Shown piece after piece: positions 1 through 9,150 of a stretch of DNA of 64,000 bases (position 1 is its first letter; every line of letters starts with the position of its first letter). The DNA is taken from the NCBI GenBank assembly GCA_905182105.1, contig CAJJAR010000021.1, positions 87,900-151,899 on the forward strand. Direction: 5' to 3'. The stretch is from an uncultured Paracoccaceae bacterium (lineage in GTDB: Bacteria > Pseudomonadota > Alphaproteobacteria > Rhodobacterales > Rhodobacteraceae). The translations under genes were made by a program, and so were the position numbers. The notes below the pieces were generated by a model. That model was not told the origin of the DNA. It was given only the letters and a program-made list of their open reading frames with translations, and made no database searches.

Positions 1-686
1 CCCACGTTGAGTTCGACGAAGGCAACCTTTTTGCGTTGTCCAAATTTCCACGGCCTGACCGACGTGAGCGCGGTCAGTCAATTGCGATCGGTTCTAGCTG
101 GGGCCGTTATGATCCAAACGCCTGGAGCACAACATTTACAATTGGCCAAGTTTTACGCAATCAAAGCGACAATATGTTCACCCGAACATCAGGACTAGCC
201 GGATTGGCCTCAGATTTCGTGATTGCAGGGCAATTTCGAACTCAATCTGGCTTACAACTGGTAGGCCGTGGTCTAATCAATAAAAGCTTAGATATTGCCA
301 AATCTGAGGTTAGAGGCAGTTGGCATGCGCAAAGGACATCAATAAGTGCAAGCTACCTTTGGATAAACGACGACGTGATTGATACTATCCCTATAGATGA
401 AATTTCAAATCTAACATTTGATGGAGTGTATCAGATCAACGATCATTGGTCCACAAGCAGCAATTGGCGTTACAATTTGATTGAAGACCGCGCATCTAAT
501 GCTGGTCTTGGATTAACCTATCAAAATGAGTGTGTTTTGATTGATCTGTCAGTTAACAGAAGCAATACATCATCAACAAGTGTTGAGCCCTCAACCAATC
601 TAGGGTTTAATATATCACTGCAGGGCTTCTCAGCCTCAAACGGAACACAAAGATTTAAGCGATCATGCGGAAAGCAAATAAAATGA
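1..686 (+). CDS. lptD: LPS assembly outer-membrane protein LptD, C-terminal part (5' end outside window)
   Basis: The reading frame is open from the first bases of the window and gives 227 residues of C-terminus. The pieces read like the beta-barrel of LptD, which with LptE inserts lipopolysaccharide into the outer membrane: alternating short strands, the motif VEFDEGNLFAL near the left edge, and the family-like ending NLGFNISLQGFSASNG. The stop TGA overlaps the start of the SurA-like gene, and lptD-surA-pdxA-rsmA is a classic order. An ATG at 36 lies inside the barrel and should not be taken as the start. The identification rests on context plus the C-terminal pattern, since the N-terminal OstA-type domain is not visible. 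Confidence 0.85.
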   Translation, partial: HVEFDEGNLFALSKFPRPDRRERGQSIAIGSSWGRYDPNAWSTTFTIGQVLRNQSDNMFTRTSGLAGLASDFVIAGQFRTQSGLQLVGRGLINKSLDIAKSEVRGSWHAQRTSISASYLWINDDVIDTIPIDEISNLTFDGVYQINDHWSTSSNWRYNLIEDRASNAGLGLTYQNECVLIDLSVNRSNTSSTSVEPSTNLGFNISLQGFSASNGTQRFKRSCGKQIK

Positions 687-1906
687 CCGGTAAGGCAATG
701 CTAAAAAGATTTGTGATAACGACAGCGACTTGCGCGGCATTGGCTATGCCTACGGCAGCACAGAACTTATTTTCTACGGTTGTTACCGTCGATGATGCTG
801 TGATCACCGAATACGAAATCGGTCAGCGCGCGCGTTTCTTGCAGGTGTTGGGCGCACCAAGCGCCAGCCGTGACGGTGCGATTGAAACTCTGATTGAAGA
901 TCGTTTGAAGCGCCAATCCGCCAATTCTGTTGGATTGAGTATAGATGCCGCTGGTATAGCTGGTGCGATGTCTGATTTTGCTGGACGTGTAAATTTATCA
1001 ACTGAGGAGTTCGTTAAAGAATTGGCTCGCGCCGGTGTGTCGGAAGGAACGTTCCGAGACTTCGTATCCATCAATATCCTTTGGCGCGACCTAATTCGTA
1101 GCAAGTATGGTAATCGCGTACAAATCACCGAGGCAGATATCGACCGTGCTTTAGGAACCTCTGGCGGTGCCAGCAGTATACGTGTTCTTTTATCCGAAAT
1201 AATTATTCCCGCACCGGAATCAAGCGTGGCTCAAGCTCGAGCTCAAGCCGAGCAAGCATCCAAAGCAACTTCTGTTGCAGAGTTTTCGTCTTTTGCCAGC
1301 CGCTTCTCTGCAACGGCAACGCGTGTTCGTGGTGGACGACTAGATTGGGTACCACTCGCAGAATTGCCACCACAGTTACGCGGTATCATCTTATCATTGG
1401 CACCGGGTGAGGTCACCTCACCTATCCCATTTCAAGGCTCCATTGCCCTATTTCAACTTCGTGACATCCAAGAAACAGATGCGCCAGCTGTCGAATATTC
1501 TGCAATCGAATACGCTGCTTATTACATGGCGGGCGGGCGATCAGTTAAAACTTTAGCTGCTGCAGAAAACCTTAAAACGCAAATTGACGTTTGTGATGAC
1601 CTGTATGGTGTTGCCAAAGGCAAGCCACCCGAGGCGCTTGATCGTGTGACACTTGCACCAAAAGATATACCTCAAGACATCGCGGTAGAATTGGCCAAGT
1701 TAGACCCAGGCGAAGTTTCAACAAACCTCACTCGCGCGAATGGAACATCTTTGGTGTTTTTGATGATGTGCGGACGGACTAATGTACTAAATGAAGACAT
1801 CGGTCGTGATGCTATTTCAACGAATCTACGCCAACAACGTCTTAGCGGTTATGCTGATAGCTTGATTGGTGAACTGCGTGCAAATGCACGCATCGTTCGA
1901 AAATGA
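683..1906 (+). CDS. surA: SurA-like periplasmic peptidyl-prolyl isomerase / outer-membrane protein chaperone
   Basis: The gene encodes a 407-residue exported chaperone. After the ATG at 683 there is a basic stretch and a hydrophobic segment ending MPTAAQ, a typical signal peptide. A SurA N-terminal helical region follows (about residues 30-150). One parvulin-type domain follows at about 170-265, with recognisable RGGRLDWVPLAELPP and LAPGEVTSPI. A C-terminal portion repeats the LDPGEVS pattern. It would escort outer-membrane proteins, including its neighbour LptD, through the periplasm. The start is chosen because ATG at 683 overlaps the lptD stop (ATGA). In-frame ATGs at 665 and 698 are alternatives, and the one at 698 has TAAGG just upstream. 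The gene overlaps pdxA by four bases. Confidence 0.88.
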   Translation: MTGKAMLKRFVITTATCAALAMPTAAQNLFSTVVTVDDAVITEYEIGQRARFLQVLGAPSASRDGAIETLIEDRLKRQSANSVGLSIDAAGIAGAMSDFAGRVNLSTEEFVKELARAGVSEGTFRDFVSINILWRDLIRSKYGNRVQITEADIDRALGTSGGASSIRVLLSEIIIPAPESSVAQARAQAEQASKATSVAEFSSFASRFSATATRVRGGRLDWVPLAELPPQLRGIILSLAPGEVTSPIPFQGSIALFQLRDIQETDAPAVEYSAIEYAAYYMAGGRSVKTLAAAENLKTQIDVCDDLYGVAKGKPPEALDRVTLAPKDIPQDIAVELAKLDPGEVSTNLTRANGTSLVFLMMCGRTNVLNEDIGRDAISTNLRQQRLSGYADSLIGELRANARIVRK

Positions 1907-2877
1907 TCAAACCCATCGTGGTGAGTTGCGGCGAACCAGCAGGTGTTGGTCCTGAGGTGGCTGCTAAAGCATATGCCTCACTCTCTGGTGAAATCCCGTT
2001 GGCCTATGTCGGTGATCCTCGCCATTTACCCATCGGGACGCCTTTGTCCATGATCGATGACATTAGCGAAGTTAGACAGGCGATGAAACATGGCCTGCCT
2101 ATTCTACACCATAACTTCTCCGGCAACAGCGTGTCAGGGCGTCCAGATCCTTTAAACGCACAAGGTGTAATTGATGTTATAGCACGGTGTGTTGATTTGG
2201 TGACCTCTGGTGCCGCTTCTGGCTTATGCACTGCACCCATCCATAAAAAAGCGCTGAAAGATGGAGCACAATTTGCCTACCCAGGCCACACCGAATACTT
2301 ACAAGCATTGGCAAAATCAGGACAGGCAGTGATGATGCTGGCTAGCGATGAATTACGCGTTGTTCCAACGACAATTCATATCGCGTTAAAAGACGTGCCT
2401 CACCAGTTAACTCCAAAGCTTTTGCGCGAAACAATTACCATTACAGATGCCGATTTAAAAACACGATTCGGGATTGATGCGCCACGCATTGCAGTTGCAG
2501 GTTTGAACCCGCACGCGGGTGAAGATGGTGCGATGGGTGCAGAGGAACTTGATTGGATTACTGATCTGTTGAAAGATATGCGTAGCGAAAGCTTCAATCT
2601 TGCAGGCCCCCTACCTGCAGACACAATGTTTCATGCGGCTGCACGCGCACGTTATGACGTTGCTGTATGCATGTATCATGACCAAGCGTTGATCCCAATC
2701 AAGACACTCGATTTTGATCGCGGCGTTAATGTAACACTTGGATTGCCATTTATTCGCACTTCACCTGACCACGGTACCGCATTCGATATTGCCGGAATGG
2801 GAATTGCTAATCCCACTAGTATGATCGAAGCACTTAAATTGGCCTACCACTTGGCCCAAAAGCAGGCAGCATTATGA
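1903..2877 (+). CDS. pdxA: 4-hydroxythreonine-4-phosphate dehydrogenase PdxA
   Basis: The 324-residue protein has the full PdxA pattern. It shows [18 protein letters not shown] at the N-terminus, [10 protein letters not shown] with a metal/substrate His, [22 protein letters not shown], and the metal-binding [10 protein letters not shown] near the C-terminus. The family oxidises 4-phosphohydroxy-L-threonine with NAD(P) in pyridoxal 5'-phosphate biosynthesis and needs a divalent metal. The start ATG overlaps the surA stop and its own stop overlaps the rsmA start, so the genes are probably translationally coupled. Length is normal and nothing is missing. Confidence 0.96.
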   Translation: MIKPIVVSCGEPAGVGPEVAAKAYASLSGEIPLAYVGDPRHLPIGTPLSMIDDISEVRQAMKHGLPILHHNFSGNSVSGRPDPLNAQGVIDVIARCVDLVTSGAASGLCTAPIHKKALKDGAQFAYPGHTEYLQALAKSGQAVMMLASDELRVVPTTIHIALKDVPHQLTPKLLRETITITDADLKTRFGIDAPRIAVAGLNPHAGEDGAMGAEELDWITDLLKDMRSESFNLAGPLPADTMFHAAARARYDVAVCMYHDQALIPIKTLDFDRGVNVTLGLPFIRTSPDHGTAFDIAGMGIANPTSMIEALKLAYHLAQKQAAL

Positions 2878-3716
2878 ACGCGATAGATGACCTTCCACCA
2901 TTGCGTGACGTGATTGAAACTCACGGATTAAATGCGCGTAAATCCCTAGGACAAAATTTCCTTCTGGATTTGAACCTGACCTCAAAAATTGCCCGTCAGG
3001 CTGGCGATGTAACAGAATGCGATGTGCTCGAAATTGGGCCTGGACCTGGTGGTTTGACGCGGGGATTGCTGTCACAAGGTGCGCGTCGCGTCTTAGCTAT
3101 TGAAAAGGATGCGCGTTGTTTGCCGGCGTTGGCTGAAATTTCCAATGCTTATCCAGATCGTTTGCAAGTAATCGAGGGCGATGCGCTTGAAATTGATCCG
3201 CTAGAATATCTCACACCACCGATCCGTGTGGCAGCCAACCTACCCTACAATGTCGGTACCGAGTTACTGGTACGATGGTTAACACCCAAAGAATGGCCTC
3301 CATACTGGCAAAGCCTAACATTGATGTTCCAGCTTGAAGTTGCGCACCGCATCACTGCCGCCCCCGGGTCTAAGGCCTATGGACGCCTTGCAATTCTAGC
3401 GCAGTGGCGTGCCGACGCTCAAATAGTTATACAGCTACCGCCAAGTGCGTTTACTCCACCCCCTAAGGTCTCAAGCGCGGTCGTGCACCTGACAGCACTG
3501 CCCGAGCCCCGCTTTCCCGCTGATGCAAAGGTATTGTCACGTGTTGTGGCTGCGGCCTTTGGCCAAAGACGGAAAATGCTGCGCGCATCGCTTAAGGGCG
3601 TTGCACCTGATATCGAAGACCGTTTGATCGCTGCAGGTATCAAACCTACTGAACGTGCGGAACAAGTGCCACTTGAAGGTTTCTGCGCTTTAGCTCGAGC
3701 CGTTGCACAAAAGTAA
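2874..3716 (+). CDS. rsmA: 16S rRNA (adenine1518-N6/adenine1519-N6)-dimethyltransferase RsmA (KsgA)
   Basis: The 280-residue SAM-dependent methyltransferase has the KsgA motifs: [10 protein letters not shown] near residue 24, the SAM-binding loop [10 protein letters not shown] near 55, and the catalytic [11 protein letters not shown] near 122. It dimethylates two adenines near the 3' end of 16S rRNA late in small-subunit assembly. It is the last gene of the surA-pdxA-rsmA group, overlapping pdxA by four bases, and is followed directly by an inverted repeat that probably ends transcription. Length and motifs are standard. Confidence 0.97.
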   Translation: MNAIDDLPPLRDVIETHGLNARKSLGQNFLLDLNLTSKIARQAGDVTECDVLEIGPGPGGLTRGLLSQGARRVLAIEKDARCLPALAEISNAYPDRLQVIEGDALEIDPLEYLTPPIRVAANLPYNVGTELLVRWLTPKEWPPYWQSLTLMFQLEVAHRITAAPGSKAYGRLAILAQWRADAQIVIQLPPSAFTPPPKVSSAVVHLTALPEPRFPADAKVLSRVVAAAFGQRRKMLRASLKGVAPDIEDRLIAAGIKPTERAEQVPLEGFCALARAVAQK

Positions 3717-3741
3717 ACGCTGTCCCGATCAGAACAGCGTT
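3716..3741. terminator. Stem-loop terminator between convergent rsmA and the DUF4167 gene
   Basis: AACGCTGT at 3716-3723 pairs perfectly with ACAGCGTT at 3734-3741 across a ten-base loop. It lies right at the rsmA stop codon, and T-rich stretches follow within twenty bases on the plus strand. It lies between two converging genes and could serve both. The T-tract is not immediate, so efficiency is uncertain. Confidence 0.6.
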
Positions 3742-3770
3742 CTCGTTACTTTTGCGTTTTTAGAAACAGA

Positions 3771-4379
3771 TCACTCTGCGGCGTCAGGTGTCTCTGATGT
3801 AGGCACTGTCACCTCTGCGGCTGGTGCCGGATCAGCTGTTTGTTCAACTGGTTTTGGAAGCGGCTTGCGACGTTGGCGCGGTTTTGGCTTTGGTTGAGTT
3901 TCTGGCGTCTCAACCAAACCACTTTCAGCACTCGTTTCAATCACATCTGGTTGTGGTACCGATGCAGGATCCACAGGCACCTCTGTCTGTTCGACAGGCT
4001 TTGGCTGCAACGCTGCTTGCTGTTCTTGGCGGGCAACACGCTCTTCGCGCTCACGATCACGTTCAATTTGACGCTCGCGATTCTGACGTTCTTGCTCCTC
4101 GCGGCGCACTTCCATCTCACGGGTAGCTTCACTTAACATACGCATATAATGCTCAGCATGCTGCTGGAAAGTTTCCGTTGCAACGCGGTCATTCGACAGC
4201 TGCGCGTCGCGAGCAAGTTGATTGTACTTGTCTATGATCTGTTGCGGCGTACCGCGCACCTTGCCCTCTGGACCAGAGCTATCAAACACACGATTCATGA
4301 CATTGCCGCCACTTGCGTTGTTGCTATTGGGACGGTTGCGGTTGTTCTTAGAACGCGAACGAGATCTTTGCGGTTTCAT
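3771..4379 (-). CDS. DUF4167-type basic protein of unknown function
   Basis: The 202-residue protein starts with a very basic Arg/Asn-rich leader (MKPQRSRSRSKNNRNRPN). A compact segment at about residues 25-90 carries VFDSSGPEGKVRGTPQQI and YNQLARDAQLSNDRV, which I recognise as the DUF4167 pattern of alphaproteobacteria. The middle (about 85-125) is a Glu/Arg-rich probable coiled coil, and the end is Pro/Glu/Lys-rich and likely disordered. It follows prfA-prmC on the same strand after 223 bases, a placement common in the group. The function is unknown; the basic leader suggests nucleic-acid or ribosome binding, which is inference only. Confidence 0.8.
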   Translation of the reverse strand: MKPQRSRSRSKNNRNRPNSNNASGGNVMNRVFDSSGPEGKVRGTPQQIIDKYNQLARDAQLSNDRVATETFQQHAEHYMRMLSEATREMEVRREEQERQNRERQIERDREREERVARQEQQAALQPKPVEQTEVPVDPASVPQPDVIETSAESGLVETPETQPKPKPRQRRKPLPKPVEQTADPAPAAEVTVPTSETPDAAE

Positions 4380-4602
4380 GTATTAAAATCAGCCTTCGTG
4401 ATTGACATATAGTCTGAAATTCGGCAGCGCTTTTTGCTTCAAATATAACCGAACCAGCAAGTGATGGGCTTAATGTCGTCTGGGACGTCCTTTAAAGGAA
4501 TCTAACTATACGACACGTTTGAATAACCATGCTGTTACGTTTGGAGCAAGTAAAAAATAGCGAAGTTCAAAAAATACCATAAATATGCCATGATTTATCT
4601 AG

Positions 4603-5439
4603 TTAGTACGGTTTATCAGCACAAATAACACGATCTCGTCCATCAATATCCTGCAATAGACGTGGATTCGTCCAACCAGCACTTACAAATAGTTCAACAA
4701 CTTCGGAACCTTGTTGCCAGCCAATTTCTGCCAACAACCGACCTTGTGGTTCAAGAAAGCGTTGTCCAATTTCAGCTAGGACACGGTACCCTGTCAGACC
4801 ATCGGCTTCATCTGTCAGCGCCATACGTGGTTCGTGAAGGCGCAACTCAGGACTGACCAGCGCCATTTCTTCTTCGGCCAGATATGGTGGATTAGAAACG
4901 ATCAAATCATATTGACCGCGAACTTTGCCAAACCAATCCGATTGAAAAATATCTGCACGTTTTTCAACACCTTTAAAAACAGCATTGGCAGCTGCCTGCA
5001 GACACGCCGCTTCGCTCAAATCTGTTCCCACACCAACCGCACTTTCGCGCTCGGCCAACAGCGTAACAAGAATACAGCCAGAACCAGTCCCTATATCCAA
5101 GACGGTAGCAAAAGGTTCAGCCAGAGCTGCCTCAATCAATGTTTCGGTATCAGGGCGCGGGTCCAACACATCACGGCTGACCTTGAAGCGGCGACCATAA
5201 AATTCACGCTCACCAATCAAGTGGGAAACAGGCACACGTGCCTCACGTAGTCTGATCATATTTTCATAGCGTTCAGATATTTCTGATGAAATATCTTCAG
5301 GTGCAATTAGCGTGACCCGTGACGTATCAATTTTTGCGGCATGCGCTAGGAGGATGCGGGCATCACGTGCAGGATCATCTACACCAGCCTCACGCAAACG
5401 ACCTGTTGCCGCAGCCATTGCTTGGGCCGCAGTGGTCAT
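4603..5439 (-). CDS. prmC: Peptide chain release factor N5-glutamine methyltransferase PrmC
   Basis: The 278-residue methyltransferase carries the SAM loop [11 protein letters not shown] (about residue 115) and the signature [12 protein letters not shown] (about 180) that places the glutamine substrate. It methylates the glutamine of the GGQ motif of release factors. Its start overlaps the prfA stop by four bases on the same strand, so enzyme and substrate are co-translated. Motifs and length are normal. The 223 bases downstream, before the DUF4167 gene, are AT-rich and show nothing convincing. Confidence 0.96.
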   Translation of the reverse strand: MTTAAQAMAAATGRLREAGVDDPARDARILLAHAAKIDTSRVTLIAPEDISSEISERYENMIRLREARVPVSHLIGEREFYGRRFKVSRDVLDPRPDTETLIEAALAEPFATVLDIGTGSGCILVTLLAERESAVGVGTDLSEAACLQAAANAVFKGVEKRADIFQSDWFGKVRGQYDLIVSNPPYLAEEEMALVSPELRLHEPRMALTDEADGLTGYRVLAEIGQRFLEPQGRLLAEIGWQQGSEVVELFVSAGWTNPRLLQDIDGRDRVICADKPY

Positions 5440-6491
5440 TCACCCATCTCAGCCATCAGACGGGCCTGACCATCAGCCGTCAATGCATCTGCAATCTCAT
5501 CCAAATCACCGCCCATAATTGCATCCAGTTTATAAAGCGTAAGGTTGATCCGGTGATCCGTCATGCGCCCTTGTGGAAAGTTGTAGGTACGAATGCGTTC
5601 AGAGCGGTCACCACTACCGACCTGTGAAGCACGATCCGCACTACGTTCGCCATCCACACGGCTACGTTCTTGATCATAAAGGCGTGCACGCAACACCTGC
5701 ATCGCAATCTCACGATTGCGGTGTTGCGATTTTTCAGAGCTGGTGACGACAAGACCCGTTGGTAAGTGGGTGATGCGCACAGCACTGTCAGTTGTGTTTA
5801 CGTGCTGGCCACCTGCCCCTGATGAGCGATAGGTGTCTATGCGAATATCATTAGGCTCAATCTTGATGTCCACGTCTTCTGCTTCTGGCAGTACCGCGAC
5901 AGTCGCTGCTGAGGTGTGGATACGACCACCACTTTCAGTCGTGGGAACACGTTGAACGCGGTGAACACCACTTTCATATTTCAGACGGGCAAAAACGTTT
6001 TCACCTTTAATATGTGCGACCACCTCTTTGACACCACCCAATTCGGTGGTCTGTTCTTCTATGATCTCAACTTTCCAACCATTCGCTTCGGCATACCTCT
6101 GGTACATACGAAACAAATCACCTGCAAAAAGCGCAGCTTCGTCCCCGCCGGTACCAGGTCGGATTTCAAGCATAGCAGGTTTAGCATCAGCCGCATCTTT
6201 GGGTAACAATGCAAGCTGCAAAGCGGCCTCAGCATCTGGCAGAGCAGTCTTAAGACGTGGTAACTCTTCGCGCGCTAGTTCGGCCATATCGGGATCAGCC
6301 AACATTTCCTCCGCCTCGCTCATATCATTTAGGATTTGGCGATAGGCCATAATTTGTTCAACAACCGGCTTAAGGTCAGAATATTCTTTAGCCAAAGCTG
6401 CAATGTCGCCCCCACCAGTCCCATCGGACATGGAAGCCTCAAGAAATTGAAACCGCTGATTAATCTGTTCTAGGCGATGTGCTGGGATCAT
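5436..6491 (-). CDS. prfA: Peptide chain release factor 1 (RF1)
   Basis: The 351-residue protein is a complete class I release factor. The catalytic GGQ lies in [17 protein letters not shown] (about residue 229). The codon-recognition P-x-T tripeptide lies in [15 protein letters not shown] (about 181), the RF1 rather than the RF2 (SPF) type. RF1 reads UAA and UAG, which matters here because several genes in this window carry in-frame UAA or UAG codons: the factor that would terminate at them is intact. It is the first gene of the prfA-prmC pair. Confidence 0.97.
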   Translation of the reverse strand: MIPAHRLEQINQRFQFLEASMSDGTGGGDIAALAKEYSDLKPVVEQIMAYRQILNDMSEAEEMLADPDMAELAREELPRLKTALPDAEAALQLALLPKDAADAKPAMLEIRPGTGGDEAALFAGDLFRMYQRYAEANGWKVEIIEEQTTELGGVKEVVAHIKGENVFARLKYESGVHRVQRVPTTESGGRIHTSAATVAVLPEAEDVDIKIEPNDIRIDTYRSSGAGGQHVNTTDSAVRITHLPTGLVVTSSEKSQHRNREIAMQVLRARLYDQERSRVDGERSADRASQVGSGDRSERIRTYNFPQGRMTDHRINLTLYKLDAIMGGDLDEIADALTADGQARLMAEMGE

Positions 6492-6553
6492 ACTTTGTTC
6501 CTGCGCGATTGTTGTGATTTGGTCAATAGCCTAGACTGTAATACAATCGAAGC

Positions 6554-6856
6554 ATGAAGCGTTTAACTTGCATATTGCTACTGTTGAGCCAACCCGTTCT
6601 TGCGGTTGTTACAACGCCCCAAGGGCGCTAGATTGATTGTTTTTGTACCGACAAATCCGGCAGTAGGATTGAATTGGGACAAACCATCTGTTTGCAAGTA
6701 GATGGTAGGATGTTCATGGCACAGTGTCAGATGTCCCTTAATGTGCCAATGTGGCGTGAGATGCAGCAGGAGTGCTTCACCAGCTCACTCGAGCGCCCCT
6801 TTCAGTTGCTCCAGTCGCGCAGCATTGACCCCGAGATCGCTTTTTCCAAATCGTAG
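6554..6856 (+). pseudogene. Small secreted Cys-rich protein gene broken by an in-frame TAG
   Basis: Starting at ATG 6554 the frame gives a signal peptide (MKRLTCILLLLSQPVLA), reaches a TAG at 6629-6631 (codon 26), and then continues in the same frame with a conserved-looking domain: IDCFCTDKSGSRIELG, TICLQVDGRMFMAQCQMS and LNVPMWREMQQECF. The family-like Cys and Trp pattern downstream of the stop shows that the two halves were one protein of about 75-80 residues. The frame then runs on to 6856 through the 3' end of the opposite gene, so the native stop also seems to be lost. Internal re-initiation at 6674 would give a product without a signal peptide. I recognise the pattern as a small Rhodobacteraceae periplasmic protein of unknown role. 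Confidence 0.7.
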
Positions 6857-7192
6857 ACGGGCAAATAATTTGATATTTTCACCAGATTGTTCAATCGTTG
6901 TGTAGTCAGGATAACCCATCAGTTTTGTTCGTGTGATATAAGTTATACGACCTTGTTCGATTGATCCCGCAAACACCTTTGTTCTTGGCCTATTTAACAT
7001 ATTTTTGTTCAAAATTGTCAGCGTTTCTGGGCCATTGGTTATAATACGGACAGCACCACCTGCCAAATTACTCTCAGTTTCAGCTGCAATCGCAACATGC
7101 CACCGGTTTGGGTCAGACGGTGCAACACGTACATAAGCCGGGAAAGCTAACACTAGGCCAATCAGTATATAAAAGAACATTCGCATTCCCAC
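6785..7192 (-). CDS. DUF1499-like membrane-anchored protein
   Basis: The 135-residue protein has one N-terminal hydrophobic segment (MFFYILIGLVLAFPAYVRV), followed by VAPSDPNRWHV and a compact domain containing GGAVRII, RTKVFAGS, ITYITRTKLMGYPDYTTIE and LFARLRFGKSDLGVN. This is the pattern I associate with DUF1499. The function is unknown; the protein is probably anchored in the membrane or periplasmic. Starts at 7192, 7186 or 7180 are all possible. Its 3' end overlaps the tail of the decayed plus-strand gene. Confidence 0.7.
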   Translation of the reverse strand: MGMRMFFYILIGLVLAFPAYVRVAPSDPNRWHVAIAAETESNLAGGAVRIITNGPETLTILNKNMLNRPRTKVFAGSIEQGRITYITRTKLMGYPDYTTIEQSGENIKLFARLRFGKSDLGVNAARLEQLKGALE

Positions 7193-7242
7193 TCAGTGTT
7201 GGATTCTGTCCTCTTCGTCAAACCGTTATAGCGATCTACTTC

Positions 7243-8190
7243 CTATCTATATGTCACACCTGGCAAGACACACAGCATTTCATAAAGCAGGTTAGCCCCT
7301 GTCAAAGCGGTATTTCCGGTCGTGTCATACGGCGGCGAAACTTCTACCAGATCGCATCCAACAATGTTTAACCCCTTTAAACTGCGGATCAGTTCCAGTG
7401 CTTGCGGCGTTGTAAGGCCGCCAATCTCAGGGGTTCCAGTTCCTGGTGCATATGCTGGATCCAGGCTATCGATATCGTAAGAAATATACGTAGGGATATT
7501 ACCAATATCTCGGCGTATTTCTGCGCCAAGGTTTGCAAGCGGCTTGTGCCAAAGCTCATGCGCAGGAAAATGTTGAAATCCCCAACCTGCAGCTTCGCTA
7601 AAATCTTCAGCTGAATAGCCAGTTCCACGCAACCCAATCTGATAGGTTTTGGCTGGATTGATCAGCCCTTCCTCGTAAGCACGGCGAAAAACCGTGCCAT
7701 GGGTTTCGCGTTCGCCAAACATTTCATCGTTCACATCAGCATGCGCATCCACATGCACCAACGCGACAGGTCCATGACGCTTTGCTATCGCACGCAGGAT
7801 TGGCAAGGTAATTGAATGATCCCCCCCAATAGCCATCGGCACCAGATTGTGCTTTAGGATCAGATCATAGCTATCTCTAATCAAACGCAAACTATTACTT
7901 AGAGAAAACGTGTTGATTGCCAAATCCCCGATGTCAGCCACTTGAAGACTGTCAAAGGGCGCAGCGCCGGTCTGTAAGTTATATGGACGTAACATTGCCG
8001 ATTCAGCACGTACTTCCTTTGGTCCAAACCGTGTGCCAGAACGCCAAGATGTTCCGATATCCATTGGGATACCCAGAACGGCGACATCCAAACCAGCAAG
8101 TTCCTTGGCAGATGGCAACCGCATGAACGTATTAGGTCCAGAAAACCGCGCAAGGTCGTTACCACTTATCGGTTGGTTCTTACCGGCCAT
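7243..8190 (-). CDS. Ureohydrolase (agmatinase / guanidino-acid hydrolase family), first paralogue
   Basis: The 315-residue protein carries the arginase-superfamily manganese motifs: GGDHSITLP (about residue 120), VHVDAHADVND (about 145) and SYDIDSLDPAYAPGTGTPE (about 235). It would hydrolyse a guanidino compound to an amine or amino acid plus urea. The N-terminal SGNDLARFSGPNTFMRLP resembles guanidinobutyrase/guanidinopropionase-type members more than classical agmatinase, so the substrate is open. Its start lies eleven bases inside the upstream ureohydrolase gene, which indicates co-translation. The two copies are clearly paralogous but diverged, so they probably differ in substrate. Confidence 0.9.
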   Translation of the reverse strand: MAGKNQPISGNDLARFSGPNTFMRLPSAKELAGLDVAVLGIPMDIGTSWRSGTRFGPKEVRAESAMLRPYNLQTGAAPFDSLQVADIGDLAINTFSLSNSLRLIRDSYDLILKHNLVPMAIGGDHSITLPILRAIAKRHGPVALVHVDAHADVNDEMFGERETHGTVFRRAYEEGLINPAKTYQIGLRGTGYSAEDFSEAAGWGFQHFPAHELWHKPLANLGAEIRRDIGNIPTYISYDIDSLDPAYAPGTGTPEIGGLTTPQALELIRSLKGLNIVGCDLVEVSPPYDTTGNTALTGANLLYEMLCVLPGVTYR

Positions 8191-9148
8191 TGCGCAATCT
8201 CCACGCCAGTAAACAACAAAGCTCTGTTGCTACATGTGCACCCGCAATCGCAGTGGCACCAGTTGTGTCATAGGGTGGTGAAACTTCCACCACATCCCCG
8301 CCTTTAATATTGATCCCAGCGAGGTCGCGTAGCAGCACAGCCGCTTGGGCCGATGTCAAGCCACCCCAAACAGGCGTGCCCGTGCCCGGCGCATAAGCTG
8401 GGTCCAAACCATCAATGTCAAACGTCAGGTAAGTTGGATGGTCGCCCACAATTTCTTTGACTCGTCGTGCGACTTCAGTGGCACCAATCTCATGAACCTC
8501 GCGCGCATCAATGATGTTTACGCCCAGTGTATCCTCGTTATGCGTTCTGATCCCAATTTGGACAGAGCGCGCCGGATCGACCAGCCCCATCTTGACTGCC
8601 TTGTAAAACATTGTGCCATGATCAACGCGTTCCATATTATCATCTGCCCAAGTGTCGGTATGAGCGTCCACTTGGATCAAGGACATCGGGCCGTATTTTT
8701 CGGCATATGCTTTCAGGATTGGAAAGCTGATGTAATGATCGCCTCCCAATGCAATCGACGCCGCCCCTGAATTTAAAATGCCTCGGATATGATCGGTTAA
8801 TGCCGCAGGAAACGCTGGGATATTAGCGTAATCAAAAGCCAGATCACCGTAATCAACGATTGCCATTTCAGTCAGTGGATCAAATGGCCAACCATAGACA
8901 GCATCGGGTGCCTGCAAAGCTGATGCTTCGCGGATCGCACGGGGTCCAAGCCGTGTGCCCGGCCTGTTTGTAACTGCTTGATCGAAAGGTATACCCGTTA
9001 CCGCGATATCGACCCCAGTCAGATCCTTGGTGTAACGACGACGCAAAAACGACAGAGCGCCACCAAAGGTATTTTCGTTTGTCAGCCCTCGTAAATCTTC
9101 GCGCGTGAATGCATGATCAACTTGTTCTTTCGCGTCCTCAAGTCCCAT
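8180..9148 (-). CDS. speB: Ureohydrolase (agmatinase family), second paralogue
   Basis: The 322-residue enzyme has the manganese-binding set GGDHYISFP (about residue 140), IQVDAHTDTWADD (about 163) and TFDIDGLDPAYAPGTGTP (about 250). It belongs to the agmatinase branch, which converts agmatine to putrescine and urea; the exact guanidino substrate cannot be read. It lies two bases downstream of the M20 hydrolase stop and overlaps the next ureohydrolase by eleven bases, so the three form one transcription unit. Length is normal for the family. Confidence 0.88.
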   Translation of the reverse strand: MGLEDAKEQVDHAFTREDLRGLTNENTFGGALSFLRRRYTKDLTGVDIAVTGIPFDQAVTNRPGTRLGPRAIREASALQAPDAVYGWPFDPLTEMAIVDYGDLAFDYANIPAFPAALTDHIRGILNSGAASIALGGDHYISFPILKAYAEKYGPMSLIQVDAHTDTWADDNMERVDHGTMFYKAVKMGLVDPARSVQIGIRTHNEDTLGVNIIDAREVHEIGATEVARRVKEIVGDHPTYLTFDIDGLDPAYAPGTGTPVWGGLTSAQAAVLLRDLAGINIKGGDVVEVSPPYDTTGATAIAGAHVATELCCLLAWRLRNGR

Positions 9149-9150
9149 GC

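Noticed and set aside
3824..4136. Two plus-strand frames opposite the DUF4167 gene.
   Set aside because: No start signals; they mirror a low-complexity coding region.
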